Part shown: positions 23,958-32,563 of the stretch, one piece after another
Layout: each line of letters opens with the position of its first letter
Position numbering within the stretch: position 1 is the stretch's first letter
Assembly: GCA_050260015.1 (NCBI GenBank)
Contig: JBLNBN010000061.1
Coordinates: 1-38,543, forward strand
Length of the DNA stretch: 38,543 nt
Direction of reading: 5' to 3'
DNA from: JBLNBN01 sp050260015
GTDB lineage: Bacteria > Bacteroidota > Ignavibacteria > Kapaibacteriales > UBA2268
Notes under the pieces: generated by a model
Seen by the model: only the letters and a program-made list of their open reading frames with translations
What the model was told of the DNA's origin: nothing
Database searches by the model: none
Program-made: the position numbers and the translations under genes

Positions 23958-25322
23958 ATGGCAGATAACACATACTATTACACGCAGGCTCTATGCAATT
24001 CGTGCAGGCTACGGGCGACCGCGAGGGCTATCGCGAGGGACGGCGTCGTTATGCTGGAAAAGTTCTGCCCCGAGCATGGCTTGACGTACGACCTGCTATC
24101 GTCCGACGTCGCCTGGTTCGAGGAAAGCTTAAGCTACGTAAAGCCCCGCCAGGAGCCGAAGAAGCTATCCATTAACGAGTATAAGGGGTGCCCTGAATCC
24201 TGCGGCTTCTGCCCTGAGCACCAGCAGCACGTCTGCCTGCCGGTTATCGAAATTACCAGCTCATGCGATTTGGCCTGCCCTATCTGCCTCAAGGGCTTTA
24301 CCGAGGATTTTGACCTGACGTCCCGGGAATTTGAGTTTATCCTGGACAACTTAATCATGTCCGAAGAAAATATCGACGTGGTCAATATCAGCGGCGGCGA
24401 ACCCACCTTACACCCCGATTTTCCTGGTTTCCTCCGGCTGTGCTCCGAAAAGAAAGTTAACCAGGTTACAGTTTCCACGAACGGGCTATCCCTTTTAAAA
24501 GATAAGGCCCTGAGGGACCTATTTAAAGAATTGGGAATTATTGCGGCTATTCAATTCGACGGCTTTACGGCGGAGACCTATATCGAGCTTAGGGGGAGCG
24601 ATCTGAACGGACAAAAGCTTGAGCTAATTAATATACTTGAAACGGAGGGAATCAATTACTCGCTCGTGGCGACTATAGCCAAAGGCGTAAACGAGCATGA
24701 AATACCCGCGTTGGTTGATTTTCTTTTTGCCGGGAAAGCTCTGAGCCTGATGTTCCAACCGCTATGCCTAACCGGCGCGGCGTCGGAGAACTTCGATCTC
24801 TCCCGCAGGATAACTATACCCGACGTAATAAATAGGCTCTCCCAAAGCCCATACGTAAAGAAAGACGATTTCAAGCCGCTTCCGTGCTCGCATTACTCAT
24901 GCTTCGCCCTATCGTACTATCTGGACGCCGGGGACGGCAAATTTTATAGCCTGGTGGATTTCCTGGGAAAAGATAAGTTCCTGGACGTAATCTCAAATAA
25001 AACTTTACCCGGGCTTGACTATGAGGGCCTGGAGGTAATGAAGGAGAGAATGTTCGAGCTCTGGTCGGCCGCGGATTCAAATAACCTAAGCGAGAACGTA
25101 TTGAATAGGATCAGGCGGACGCTGAGAGAGCTGAGCTCCTGCGGCTTTGAAAGGAGAAAGAGCCTGGAGCTGGGCATGCAAAATATGAAAGCGATATTTA
25201 TCCATCACTTTATGGACGCTTACAACTTCGAATTCGGCCGCGTTATAAAATGCTGCAATCCGTACCCGCAAAAGGACGGGAAGATGATCCCTATCTGCGC
25301 GATGAACGCGCTAATATCATAA
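23958..25322 (+). CDS. Tes-like (MJ0619-type) radical-SAM protein, copy 2
   Basis: A 454-residue radical-SAM enzyme, paralogous to the one at 21719-23113. The SAM cluster is Cys103/107/110 (CDLACPIC), with SGGEPTLHPDF after it. The additional cysteines fall at matching places: Cys13/16 and Cys37 (FCPEHG), Cys78/82/85 (GCPESCGFCPEH), and Cys432/433 and Cys447 (CCNPYPQKDGKMIPICAMN). QFDGFTAETYIELRG and KGVNEHEI match the archaeal Tes/MJ0619 pattern closely, more so than copy 1. Known Tes forms C-C bonds between lipid tails and holds several Fe-S clusters plus a rubredoxin-type iron. It is the last gene of the operon, 69 bases after the DUF1571 gene. Confidence 0.87.
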   Translation: MADNTYYYTQALCNSCRLRATARAIARDGVVMLEKFCPEHGLTYDLLSSDVAWFEESLSYVKPRQEPKKLSINEYKGCPESCGFCPEHQQHVCLPVIEITSSCDLACPICLKGFTEDFDLTSREFEFILDNLIMSEENIDVVNISGGEPTLHPDFPGFLRLCSEKKVNQVTVSTNGLSLLKDKALRDLFKELGIIAAIQFDGFTAETYIELRGSDLNGQKLELINILETEGINYSLVATIAKGVNEHEIPALVDFLFAGKALSLMFQPLCLTGAASENFDLSRRITIPDVINRLSQSPYVKKDDFKPLPCSHYSCFALSYYLDAGDGKFYSLVDFLGKDKFLDVISNKTLPGLDYEGLEVMKERMFELWSAADSNNLSENVLNRIRRTLRELSSCGFERRKSLELGMQNMKAIFIHHFMDAYNFEFGRVIKCCNPYPQKDGKMIPICAMNALIS

Positions 25323-25432
25323 GTTCTTAATCAATGGCGGTTAAGATACCTGCTCTTTTATCCTGCCCCAACGTATTATTGGAATTAGAAGGGGTTTAGA
25401 CATTGCTTTTTATGGGATCTCTTCGCTTTGCG

Positions 25433-26032
25433 TTATTTCTTTCCTTTCTTTTTGGGGCTCAATTTTCTCTCGACCTCCTTTACAGACTTAAGGAAATCGA
25501 TAAATTCATGTTCGTACCCGGCGGCGAGGCTTTGGGGCATATCCATGTAGATCTGGATGCCTTTGTTATGCTTATTAATAATGTGGATCATATAGAGGAG
25601 ATGCTCCAATACATTTTCGGAGTAGCTTGCTTTGTAAAATACTGCGTTTTTGTAGGGCAGCGGCCAATCCTTCGTTTCCCACGAAAGAACTTCCTTAATG
25701 TCGATCGCTATGTTATTTGACAAATCCACCCTTATTGAAGTCGAATAGAGGATCAGGTCGCCGTTATAATTTTTTGCGTCCTCCACGGCGACCACGATCG
25801 CCGCGGCGGAGCTTCTGCCGAGGGAATCCGTTAGCTCTTCCCGGTTAAATACGTAGCGTTTTACGTCCGAGCCTCCGCTATCGACCAGCCGCCATTTTTC
25901 GTTTGGAAGCCGGAAGCTCATGCCAGCCTCCTTCATCGTGTCCCGGGACGCTTCCGCAATTTCGTTATAGGCCCCCTGAGCGTAGCCGAGCCGAGCTGCG
26001 AACATTAGCGCGAGGAAAAAAACTATTCTCAT
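25433..26032 (-). CDS. Secreted protein of unknown function
   Basis: A 199-residue protein I do not recognise. It has a signal peptide (about residues 1-18, ending GYA-Q) and a mixed alpha/beta mature region. Notable strings are SFRLPNEKWRLVDSGG, DLILYSTSIRVDLSNNIAIDIKEVLSWETK and a lysine-rich tail (SPKKKGKK). The pattern of a ligand- or protein-binding beta-sheet domain with an N-terminal 'MSFRLPNEKW' strand resembles PsbP/DUF1795-type periplasmic proteins, but only weakly. It lies 105 bases downstream of kdpE on the same strand and convergent with the radical-SAM operon. No promoter or terminator was found in between, so co-transcription with kdpE is possible. Confidence 0.6.
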   Translation of the reverse strand: MRIVFFLALMFAARLGYAQGAYNEIAEASRDTMKEAGMSFRLPNEKWRLVDSGGSDVKRYVFNREELTDSLGRSSAAAIVVAVEDAKNYNGDLILYSTSIRVDLSNNIAIDIKEVLSWETKDWPLPYKNAVFYKASYSENVLEHLLYMIHIINKHNKGIQIYMDMPQSLAAGYEHEFIDFLKSVKEVERKLSPKKKGKK

Positions 26033-26137
26033 AGGAAGCCCCTCTTAATCTTTGAACATTAAGAAATCAATTCATAATACGTGCAATATAACACATTACG
26101 GGATATTATTAGCGTAATCTCATACCCTGTAAGTTTA

Positions 26138-26824
26138 TTATATCACATTCAGCCTATAACCGATACCGGACTCCGTCACAAACAACTTAGGATTAGTCGC
26201 GTCCTCCTCCAATTTTTTTCGAATTTGCACCATATAAACGCGCAAATATTGAGTATCCTCGGCGAATTGATTTCCCCAGATTTCCTTCATTATTAGCTTA
26301 TGCGTGAGGACTTTCCCGGCATTTTTCACAAAAAGGCTTACAATAGCGTACTCCGTCGCCGTAAGCTTTACTATATTATCGTTATTCCTTACGATACGAG
26401 CCGCGAGGTCCACCGAAATATTTCCTGAAATAAACACTGCGGATTCGACGACGCTTTCGACTCTTCGCTGAGTCGCACGGATCCTAGCCAGGAGTTCTCC
26501 CATACCGAAGGGCTTGGTAACGTAATCGTCTGCGCCGGCGTCCAACAGGGCAATTTTCTCTTCCTCGGAATTTCTAACTGTAAGCACGATCACCGGGACA
26601 TTGCTCCACTCCCTAATTTGCTTTAATATCTCCGCTCCATCCTCGTCGGGCAATCCGAGATCGAGTAGAATTACGCCGGGTTTAGACATTACGGCTTGCG
26701 AGAGCCCTTCCCTGCCGTTTGAGGCTTCCGTCGTTTTATAACCGTTGGCTTCCAGCCCGATCCTAAGAAGCTTCCTAATCTGGGGCTCGTCGTCTATTAT
26801 TAATATATTCGATAATGCGTCCAT
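26138..26824 (-). CDS. kdpE: KdpE-like response regulator
   Basis: OmpR/PhoB-family transcription factor of 228 residues that should be phosphorylated by the KdpD encoded just upstream. The receiver domain has Asp11/Asp12, the phospho-acceptor Asp55 (VILLDLGLPDEDG) and Lys104 (YVTKPF). The C-terminal winged helix (about residues 130-228: KLTATEYAIVSLFVKNAGKVLTHKLIMKEIWG...YLRVYMVQIRKKLEED) is typical of KdpE. The gene follows kdpD by 23 bases. Its likely targets are the two tandem half-site arrays at 30350-30398 and 32582-32630, in front of its own operon and the potassium permease gene. Confidence 0.93.
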   Translation of the reverse strand: MDALSNILIIDDEPQIRKLLRIGLEANGYKTTEASNGREGLSQAVMSKPGVILLDLGLPDEDGAEILKQIREWSNVPVIVLTVRNSEEEKIALLDAGADDYVTKPFGMGELLARIRATQRRVESVVESAVFISGNISVDLAARIVRNNDNIVKLTATEYAIVSLFVKNAGKVLTHKLIMKEIWGNQFAEDTQYLRVYMVQIRKKLEEDATNPKLFVTESGIGYRLNVI

Positions 26825-26847
26825 TATGCGCCTCTATTCAATTAATA

Positions 26848-29538
26848 TTATTCTTCAGATATGTTGCCGGCAAATAGCTCGCCCTCGCAGGGTAGAGTAA
26901 TAATGAATCTCGCTCCGCCCTCTTCGGAATTTTCCGCTCTTATCGATCCGCCGTGAGCTTCGATAAATCCCCTGGAAATTGAAAGCCCCAAGCCGGCGCC
27001 GCCTGCTTTAACGCCGGGCAATCTGTAGAATTTATCGAATATTCTCTCAAGCTCGGACTCCGGGATTCCTCCGCCTTGGTCTTCTACATTAATACAAACG
27101 TGTTCTTTACTATAATAAGCGCTTATCTTTATCGCCGTACCCGGGGCCGAATAAAAAGCCGCGTTTTGGACGACATTGGCCAGGGCTTGCGATATCAAAA
27201 CGTAATTTCCTTTAATAAACGGCAAATCGCCTTCTATATTAACGGCTATTTTGTGATTTTTCAGATCGTATTCCAGGTTATTAATTACAGAAATGACCAC
27301 GTCGTTAATTTCGACCCAATCGGGATTAAACCGTATCGTGCCGGATTCGATCCTCGTAGCGTTCAAGAGATTTTCCACGAGCCTGTCCATCCTCTTCGAG
27401 GCCGCCAGAATTTCCCCGCTCAAATCCTTCACTGCCGCCGGGTCTCTTATTGTGGCGTCGTCCTGCAGGCCGCTGGAAGCTCCGTGGATAATAGCAATGG
27501 GGGTTCGGAATTCATGAGATACCGAGTTAATAAACGTCTTATAGAGCTTTTCCGATTCGGCGTCTACAAAAAATTTCCTGGAGGATTCTTCGGATATTTC
27601 CCTTTCGTAGGCTGAAGCAATTTGCGTAATATAATTATTCAATACCGCTTCTCGCTCGAGCGTTAGCCTTTTCTTAATATCTAATGCCACGACCCCGATA
27701 GCTCCGCGCGGAGTTGCAACCGGGGTGTAATAGCGCTTCGAGGAAGGAATGTTATCCGTAAATTTCCCTGCGGGCATTTTCCGCTCAAAGGACCACTCAG
27801 CCACGGTTAATTCTTTACTGTCGAGGTAGTCGAAGTTCCTGGAGCTAGCGGCTAACCGTAATTTACCGTCTACTCCTGGCAATAGGAAGGCCGTAGGAGA
27901 ATCAAATAACTTCTCGATTTGACTAATAGCAATCTCGATAACTTTTTCTTTCGAAGACGCATGGGAGAGCTCGTCGGCAAGGTTATATAGCGCGACCGCT
28001 CTCTCCTCTCGTTGCCTTACGGTCTGCTCCTGATCCCGTATCCTTGCCGTTAGGAATCCTGATATTATAGCCACGGAAAAATTCAGGCAGAGAGTTATGA
28101 CGTCGTGGATCGTATTTATATGAAAAGTAAAGAGCGGGGGGATAAAGAAAAAATTCCAGACGGAAGCGCTCAATAAACCCGCCAACAGTATAGGGCCCCT
28201 GTTTGCAAATAAGGGGAGTAAAATTACCGAGAAAAGCATTATTAAGCCTACGGATTGATAGCCGATATAATTCCTGAGCGGGAAGCATAAAGCCGCAACC
28301 AGGGTTATAAATAATCCTACCAGGAGATATTGCTTTATACTGGAATGACTTTTAAATGCGCTCGAGCTCTCATTTTTCCCGGCGCTTCCATTTTCTTCCG
28401 CTCGAACTGCGTAAACGTCAATATCCCCGCTCTCGCGGATCAGCCGATCAACTAAGTTCTTCTTTCCTATTAAATCCTTAAAGTTTCTTTTAACAGGTTT
28501 CCCAATAATCAATTGCGAGACGTTATTTTGCCTTGCGATCCTTAGGATTCCTCTTACTATGTCGGTATCCGCGGCGTTTATTATTACCGCCCCAAGCTCT
28601 TTCGCCAGCGCGATATTGCTTGATAACCTTTCATTCGCGGCGTCGTCGTCGCTTACTCCAGTATCGATATGGACGGCGAACCAACGAGCTTTCATCGTGT
28701 AAGCTAGTCGCCTCGTCCAACGTATCAGGCTGGCGGAATATGGACTGGAGCTAACGCCGACCATCAGCCTTTCGCCTGATTTCCAAGGGCCGGAGATGTT
28801 CTCCTTCCGCATATATTCGCGAAGCTGGCTGTCTACTCGTTCCGCCGTGACGCGCAGCGACATTTCCCGCAACGCGGTTAAGTTGCCCACGCGGAAAAAA
28901 TTTCTTGCGGCGACGCCGGCTTTCTCCGGCAAGTAAACTTTACCTTCGGCAAACCGTTTTAATAATTCCTCGGTGGAAATATCGACCAGTTCTATTTCGT
29001 CAGCCATATCGATTATTGAATCCGGTACCATTTCCTTCACGGTTATACCAGTAATTTCCTTTACCGTATCCCTTCGGCTTTCAATATGCTGAACGTTTAC
29101 GGTAGCGAACACGTCGATGCCGGCGTTTAACAGTTCGACCGCGTCCTGCCATCTCTTGGAGTGCATTGAACCGGGCGCGTTCGAATGTGCCAGTTCGTCC
29201 ACGAGCGCGACTTTCGGTCTTCTGTTTATGATCTCCCGGACGTCCATTTCTTCCAGGGTCATTCCCTTATATTTTGCGGATATCCTGGGGATAACCGGCA
29301 AACTATGCGCTAAAGCGTCAGTTTCTGGTCTGTTATGAGTTTCCACGTACCCAATAACGACGTCGACGCCTGATTTCTTTAATTCCCGAGCTTCGCTTAG
29401 CATAGCGTAAGTCTTTCCAACTCCGGCGCACATCCCGAAGAATATCTTCAACCTACCCTTGGAGGACTTTTCTGCTTGCTTACTAATAGCGTTTAATAAT
29501 AAGTCAGGATCAGGCCTGTTTTCGGGGTTGTCAGGCAT
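26848..29538 (-). CDS. kdpD: KdpD-like osmosensitive potassium sensor kinase
   Basis: Membrane histidine kinase of 896 residues, the usual KdpD size. Domains in order: the N-terminal KdpD domain with Walker A GMCAGVGKT (35-43) and the VALVDELAHSNAPGS motif; a universal-stress-protein-like domain (about 250-375, MVGVSSSPYSASLIRWTRRLA); the DUF4118 block of four membrane helices (about 404-497); a GAF-like segment (about 515-640); HisKA with the phospho-acceptor His675 (SHEFRTPIAIIHG); and HATPase with NVVQNA and GAGLGLS. It phosphorylates KdpE in response to low potassium or ionic stress. The gene overlaps the preceding HAMP-protein gene by 8 bases and precedes kdpE. Confidence 0.95.
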   Translation of the reverse strand: MPDNPENRPDPDLLLNAISKQAEKSSKGRLKIFFGMCAGVGKTYAMLSEARELKKSGVDVVIGYVETHNRPETDALAHSLPVIPRISAKYKGMTLEEMDVREIINRRPKVALVDELAHSNAPGSMHSKRWQDAVELLNAGIDVFATVNVQHIESRRDTVKEITGITVKEMVPDSIIDMADEIELVDISTEELLKRFAEGKVYLPEKAGVAARNFFRVGNLTALREMSLRVTAERVDSQLREYMRKENISGPWKSGERLMVGVSSSPYSASLIRWTRRLAYTMKARWFAVHIDTGVSDDDAANERLSSNIALAKELGAVIINAADTDIVRGILRIARQNNVSQLIIGKPVKRNFKDLIGKKNLVDRLIRESGDIDVYAVRAEENGSAGKNESSSAFKSHSSIKQYLLVGLFITLVAALCFPLRNYIGYQSVGLIMLFSVILLPLFANRGPILLAGLLSASVWNFFFIPPLFTFHINTIHDVITLCLNFSVAIISGFLTARIRDQEQTVRQREERAVALYNLADELSHASSKEKVIEIAISQIEKLFDSPTAFLLPGVDGKLRLAASSRNFDYLDSKELTVAEWSFERKMPAGKFTDNIPSSKRYYTPVATPRGAIGVVALDIKKRLTLEREAVLNNYITQIASAYEREISEESSRKFFVDAESEKLYKTFINSVSHEFRTPIAIIHGASSGLQDDATIRDPAAVKDLSGEILAASKRMDRLVENLLNATRIESGTIRFNPDWVEINDVVISVINNLEYDLKNHKIAVNIEGDLPFIKGNYVLISQALANVVQNAAFYSAPGTAIKISAYYSKEHVCINVEDQGGGIPESELERIFDKFYRLPGVKAGGAGLGLSISRGFIEAHGGSIRAENSEEGGARFIITLPCEGELFAGNISEE

Positions 29539-30295
29539 TTTTTTCTTTTACCCTTAATTGTTCAACTATTTTGTCCAAGGACTCCGATATTTCCTGGAAT
29601 TCGTCGCCGGAATCTAAGGCAATTCGTTCGTCGTATTTGCCGGACTCAATTTCTTTCATCCGCAATGAGAGCGTACGGAGCCCGTAGGCGACGTAGCTTG
29701 GGAAATAGAAATAGTATAAATCGCCAAGAACTACGCAAATTACGGTTAACACAACCATTATAGCGATTACGCTATTGGAGGACGCCTTAGCCCTCTCGTT
29801 TTTCTCGAGGATCGCTTGCATATTTAAGCTATGTATCTTTCCTAACGATTGGTCCATGCTCATCCATATTGGTAGAACGTCGCTTAGATAGATATTCTTT
29901 TCGCTATTCTTCGTCCAAAGTTTGTCGCCCAGTTCCTTGAGATTTTGTAGATCGGCTTTAAGATTAGCTACAACAGCCCTTTCTCCGGGTTCGGTAATAT
30001 TATTATCCTCGGCCTTTAAATACTTATCAAAATTAGCAAAAGCTTTTTGATAATAATCATAATTTGTCCCCTGATCTTTAGGGGGGCGCAATAAAAGCCC
30101 GACTTGCGTCGATCGAATCAAATTTAAAGAGCGCGTCATCTTCTCCGCGTACTCGAGACTTTTATAATTATCCTTCAGGATCGCTTTAGCATCGCTGGAA
30201 ATCCGATTCAGATAGTAAATACTCAAACCGGCTATAAGGAACACCAGCAAAAATGCTAGTCCCAATCCCAACGTTATTCTTGATTTCATTCTCAT
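29531..30295 (-). CDS. HAMP-domain membrane sensor protein without an output domain
   Basis: A 254-residue protein with a first membrane helix (about residues 8-29), a roughly 140-residue periplasmic helical segment like the four-helix-bundle ligand domains of chemoreceptors and kinases (RSLNLIRSTQVGLLLRPP is typical), a second helix (about 172-197), and a cytoplasmic HAMP domain (about 198-250: LRTLSLRMKEIESGKYDERI...DEFQEISESLDKIVEQL). The chain stops where a kinase or methyl-accepting domain would begin. Its stop overlaps the kdpD start by 8 bases, so it is probably translated together with KdpD and may act as an accessory sensory subunit. GGAG lies 7 bases before the chosen ATG. Confidence 0.8.
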   Translation of the reverse strand: MRMKSRITLGLGLAFLLVFLIAGLSIYYLNRISSDAKAILKDNYKSLEYAEKMTRSLNLIRSTQVGLLLRPPKDQGTNYDYYQKAFANFDKYLKAEDNNITEPGERAVVANLKADLQNLKELGDKLWTKNSEKNIYLSDVLPIWMSMDQSLGKIHSLNMQAILEKNERAKASSNSVIAIMVVLTVICVVLGDLYYFYFPSYVAYGLRTLSLRMKEIESGKYDERIALDSGDEFQEISESLDKIVEQLRVKEKNA

Positions 30296-30331
30296 GATAA
30301 CGCTCCAATATTAACACAAACTATAACGCTC

Positions 30332-30398
30332 CTAAATTATTGGAATAAATGTAAATAGGTTGTAAATTATAACGAGGAATCGATAAATATTTTGTAAA
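30332..30398 (-). promoter_or_regulatory. Tandem half-site array and -7 element before the HAMP-kdpDE operon
   Basis: On the minus strand, reading towards the gene: TTTACA (30393-30398), N5, TTTATC (30382-30387), 15 bases, TTTACA (30361-30366), N5, TTTACA (30350-30355), then 10 bases to TAATTTAG (30332-30339), a near match to TAnnTTTG. Start-to-start offsets are 0, 11, 32 and 43. The same offsets and the same distance to a -7 element occur upstream of the permease gene. Tandem repeats with an 11-base step are typical OmpR/PhoB-family operators, so KdpE is the likely ligand. Confidence 0.72.
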
Positions 30399-30462
30399 AA
30401 TATTCCTGCAGGCATGACTTTAACTTTAACAAGTATTAACTTCCGGGTATTTCCAAAATGAA

Positions 30463-30485
30463 AAAGGCCGGTTACCCCGGCCTTT
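30463..30485 (-). terminator. Rho-independent terminator of the KimA-like permease gene
   Basis: AAAGGCCGG (30463-30471) and CCGGCCTTT (30477-30485) form a 9-bp stem with a 5-base loop. On the minus strand it is followed by TTCATTTT. It lies 31 bases after the permease stop and separates that gene from the HAMP-kdpDE operon, which therefore needs its own promoter. Confidence 0.85.
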
Positions 30486-30516
30486 AAATATGAATTATAA
30501 CATCTATTGATCGAGT

Positions 30517-32499
30517 CTACGCCGCCGCTTTTCGAAGCGATATAGGCAATATTACGAATTCGATTCCTTTTTTATAAAGCCTTCGCTGAACGGAGAATAC
30601 CGTGTAGTTATGCAAAAGTCTCGTGAAGAACGTATCCTTTGGGAATACGATCTGACCTCCAAAAAAGACGGCTCTAGGATATTTCTCTGTTATTTGGGAC
30701 GCTAACTTCATTATTTCCTCCACGACGTCGAGACCGGTGGACGTTATTCCCTCCGCATAAAAGCCGTGATCGTTCATAAACCCGACGTACTTCGAAACGT
30801 CCTCGTCCGATTTCTCCTTCAGGGCGCGGACCTCCTCTATCCCCTTGAATACTCCCGCATCGATAAGCCCTATTTGGACGAAGACAAAATTTGAGAAGGA
30901 GGAGCCGAACAGCTTGAAAATACTCAATAGCGAATGCAGGCCGATGCCGCTAAAGCCGTTTACCAACAGAACGGCGGTTCGGCCGGACGTGTCGCATTTG
31001 CATTCCCCATTCTTGTATTCCACGAATTTTATGTCCTTTGAATTTAGATCGGACAGAGTTTGATCCAGCTTCCCAAGCATTTTACCGGTGTCGTCGTAGT
31101 GTTTTCTAATAATTAGAACTAACGATACCAGCGAGCCAGTGATCAGTATAGTTATCCAGCCCCCTTCGTGGAATTTGGTGACAACGACCATGACAAGAAT
31201 AAAAAAGCAAAGCATGAGGCCAAGTCCGTTAACTATAAATCCTTTTCTCCACTTTTCACCTTTTTTTCGCTCCTGGATCCAATGCTTTACCATTCCGAGC
31301 TGCGACAGTACGAACGTGAGAAATACGTTAATACTGTACAAGACAAGCAGGAAAACGACTGAGCCGCGGGTAGCCAGCATCAATACGAAGGCCGCCCCGC
31401 TCATAAGCATCACTCCATTTTGAGTGACTAGCCTATCGGAAAGAGCAGAGAATCGAGTAGGGACCCACCGGTCGTGCGCCATGTTTGAAAGCACTCGCGG
31501 ACCGTCGAGAAACCCTGTTTGAGCTGCGACAAATAGAATTGCCGCCTCGGAGATCAGCGTAATTATTACGAATAAATACGACGAAGTCGGCGACCAGCTC
31601 GCGGTGGCAAGTTCGAATAATCGCGCGTTAAGCGTCTTTCCCGGTTGGTTCGTTACGTTAAAGAACAAATAAGCCAGGATAAGACCGAATACCGTCACCG
31701 ACAGCGAAATAGCCATGTATCTCATCGTCGTTTTCGCGGTTTTAACCCTCGGCTCCCTGAGTATGGGCAGACCGTTGCTGACGGCTTCTATACCCGTATA
31801 CGTCCCTGCTCCCATGCTATAAGCGTGCATTAGCAGAAGAAATACGCCGAGCGTTCCAAGGTGCGATTGCGTTTGCCTATAGTCGATCGCCACCTTTGAA
31901 ACAATTTCCGGAAGGTAATTGAAATGAGTAAAAAACGCGTAGGCTATTACAAAAAGATGAGTAGCGACAAAGATCAAAAAAATCGGCATTAAAAACACTA
32001 CGGATTCCTTAACGCCCCTTAAGTTCAATACGGCCAGCAATATGACCGCGGCCAGGGCGAACGGCAACTTAAACTGTTGTAATTCCAGCGGCAGGAAACT
32101 GAACAAGGCGTCCGTTCCGCTCGCCAGGGACACAGTAATCGTGAGAACGTAATCTATCAAAAGCGCGCAGCCGGAGACCATACCCGTCCGCGGGGAAAGC
32201 AGCTTACTGGCGACGAGGTACCCGCCGCCGCCCGAGGGAAAGAGTTCGATGATTTGGGAGTAGCTTGAACTTATAATAAAGATAGTTATCACAGTCCCGC
32301 ACGCGATCAGAAGACTCAACGGCATATTTCCACGTAATGCCAAGACCGCCTCCGCGGGCCCATAGCAACTCGACGATAGCCCGTCGGAACCAAGGCCGAT
32401 CCACGCGAAAAACGCCATCAACGCTATTTTATGGTACACCCCGGGATCGCGCGGATCCCGCTTTTCGCCTATAACAATTCTTTTTAATTTTGATTTCAC
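30517..32499 (-). CDS. APC-superfamily permease, KimA-like potassium transporter
   Basis: A 660-residue inner-membrane transporter. About twelve membrane helices fill residues 25-470, beginning with the family-typical YHKIALMAFFAWIGLGSDGLSSSCYGPAEAVLAL. It continues through SGGGGYLVASKLLSP and MHAYSMGAGTYTGIEAVSNGLPILREPR. A cytoplasmic C-terminal domain of about 190 residues follows. This layout fits KimA/YdaO-type proteins, which import potassium with protons, better than amino-acid permeases. The neighbouring kdpDE genes, and the half-site array shared with their promoter, support a potassium role. KimA proteins in Gram-positives are inhibited by c-di-AMP at the C-terminal domain; whether this one is cannot be seen. 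Confidence 0.8.
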   Translation of the reverse strand: MKSKLKRIVIGEKRDPRDPGVYHKIALMAFFAWIGLGSDGLSSSCYGPAEAVLALRGNMPLSLLIACGTVITIFIISSSYSQIIELFPSGGGGYLVASKLLSPRTGMVSGCALLIDYVLTITVSLASGTDALFSFLPLELQQFKLPFALAAVILLAVLNLRGVKESVVFLMPIFLIFVATHLFVIAYAFFTHFNYLPEIVSKVAIDYRQTQSHLGTLGVFLLLMHAYSMGAGTYTGIEAVSNGLPILREPRVKTAKTTMRYMAISLSVTVFGLILAYLFFNVTNQPGKTLNARLFELATASWSPTSSYLFVIITLISEAAILFVAAQTGFLDGPRVLSNMAHDRWVPTRFSALSDRLVTQNGVMLMSGAAFVLMLATRGSVVFLLVLYSINVFLTFVLSQLGMVKHWIQERKKGEKWRKGFIVNGLGLMLCFFILVMVVVTKFHEGGWITILITGSLVSLVLIIRKHYDDTGKMLGKLDQTLSDLNSKDIKFVEYKNGECKCDTSGRTAVLLVNGFSGIGLHSLLSIFKLFGSSFSNFVFVQIGLIDAGVFKGIEEVRALKEKSDEDVSKYVGFMNDHGFYAEGITSTGLDVVEEIMKLASQITEKYPRAVFFGGQIVFPKDTFFTRLLHNYTVFSVQRRLYKKGIEFVILPISLRKAAA

Positions 32500-32563
32500 A
32501 AAGATCTATCTCTTACTTAAATGTAGCGCCCAAGCTAGCCCGGGCGCGGAAATTTATCGAACT

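Noticed and set aside
25323..25432. Terminator between the biosynthetic operon and the convergent secreted-protein gene
   Set aside because: Only a 6-bp TCTTAA/TTAAGA stem without a T-run is present, too weak to call.
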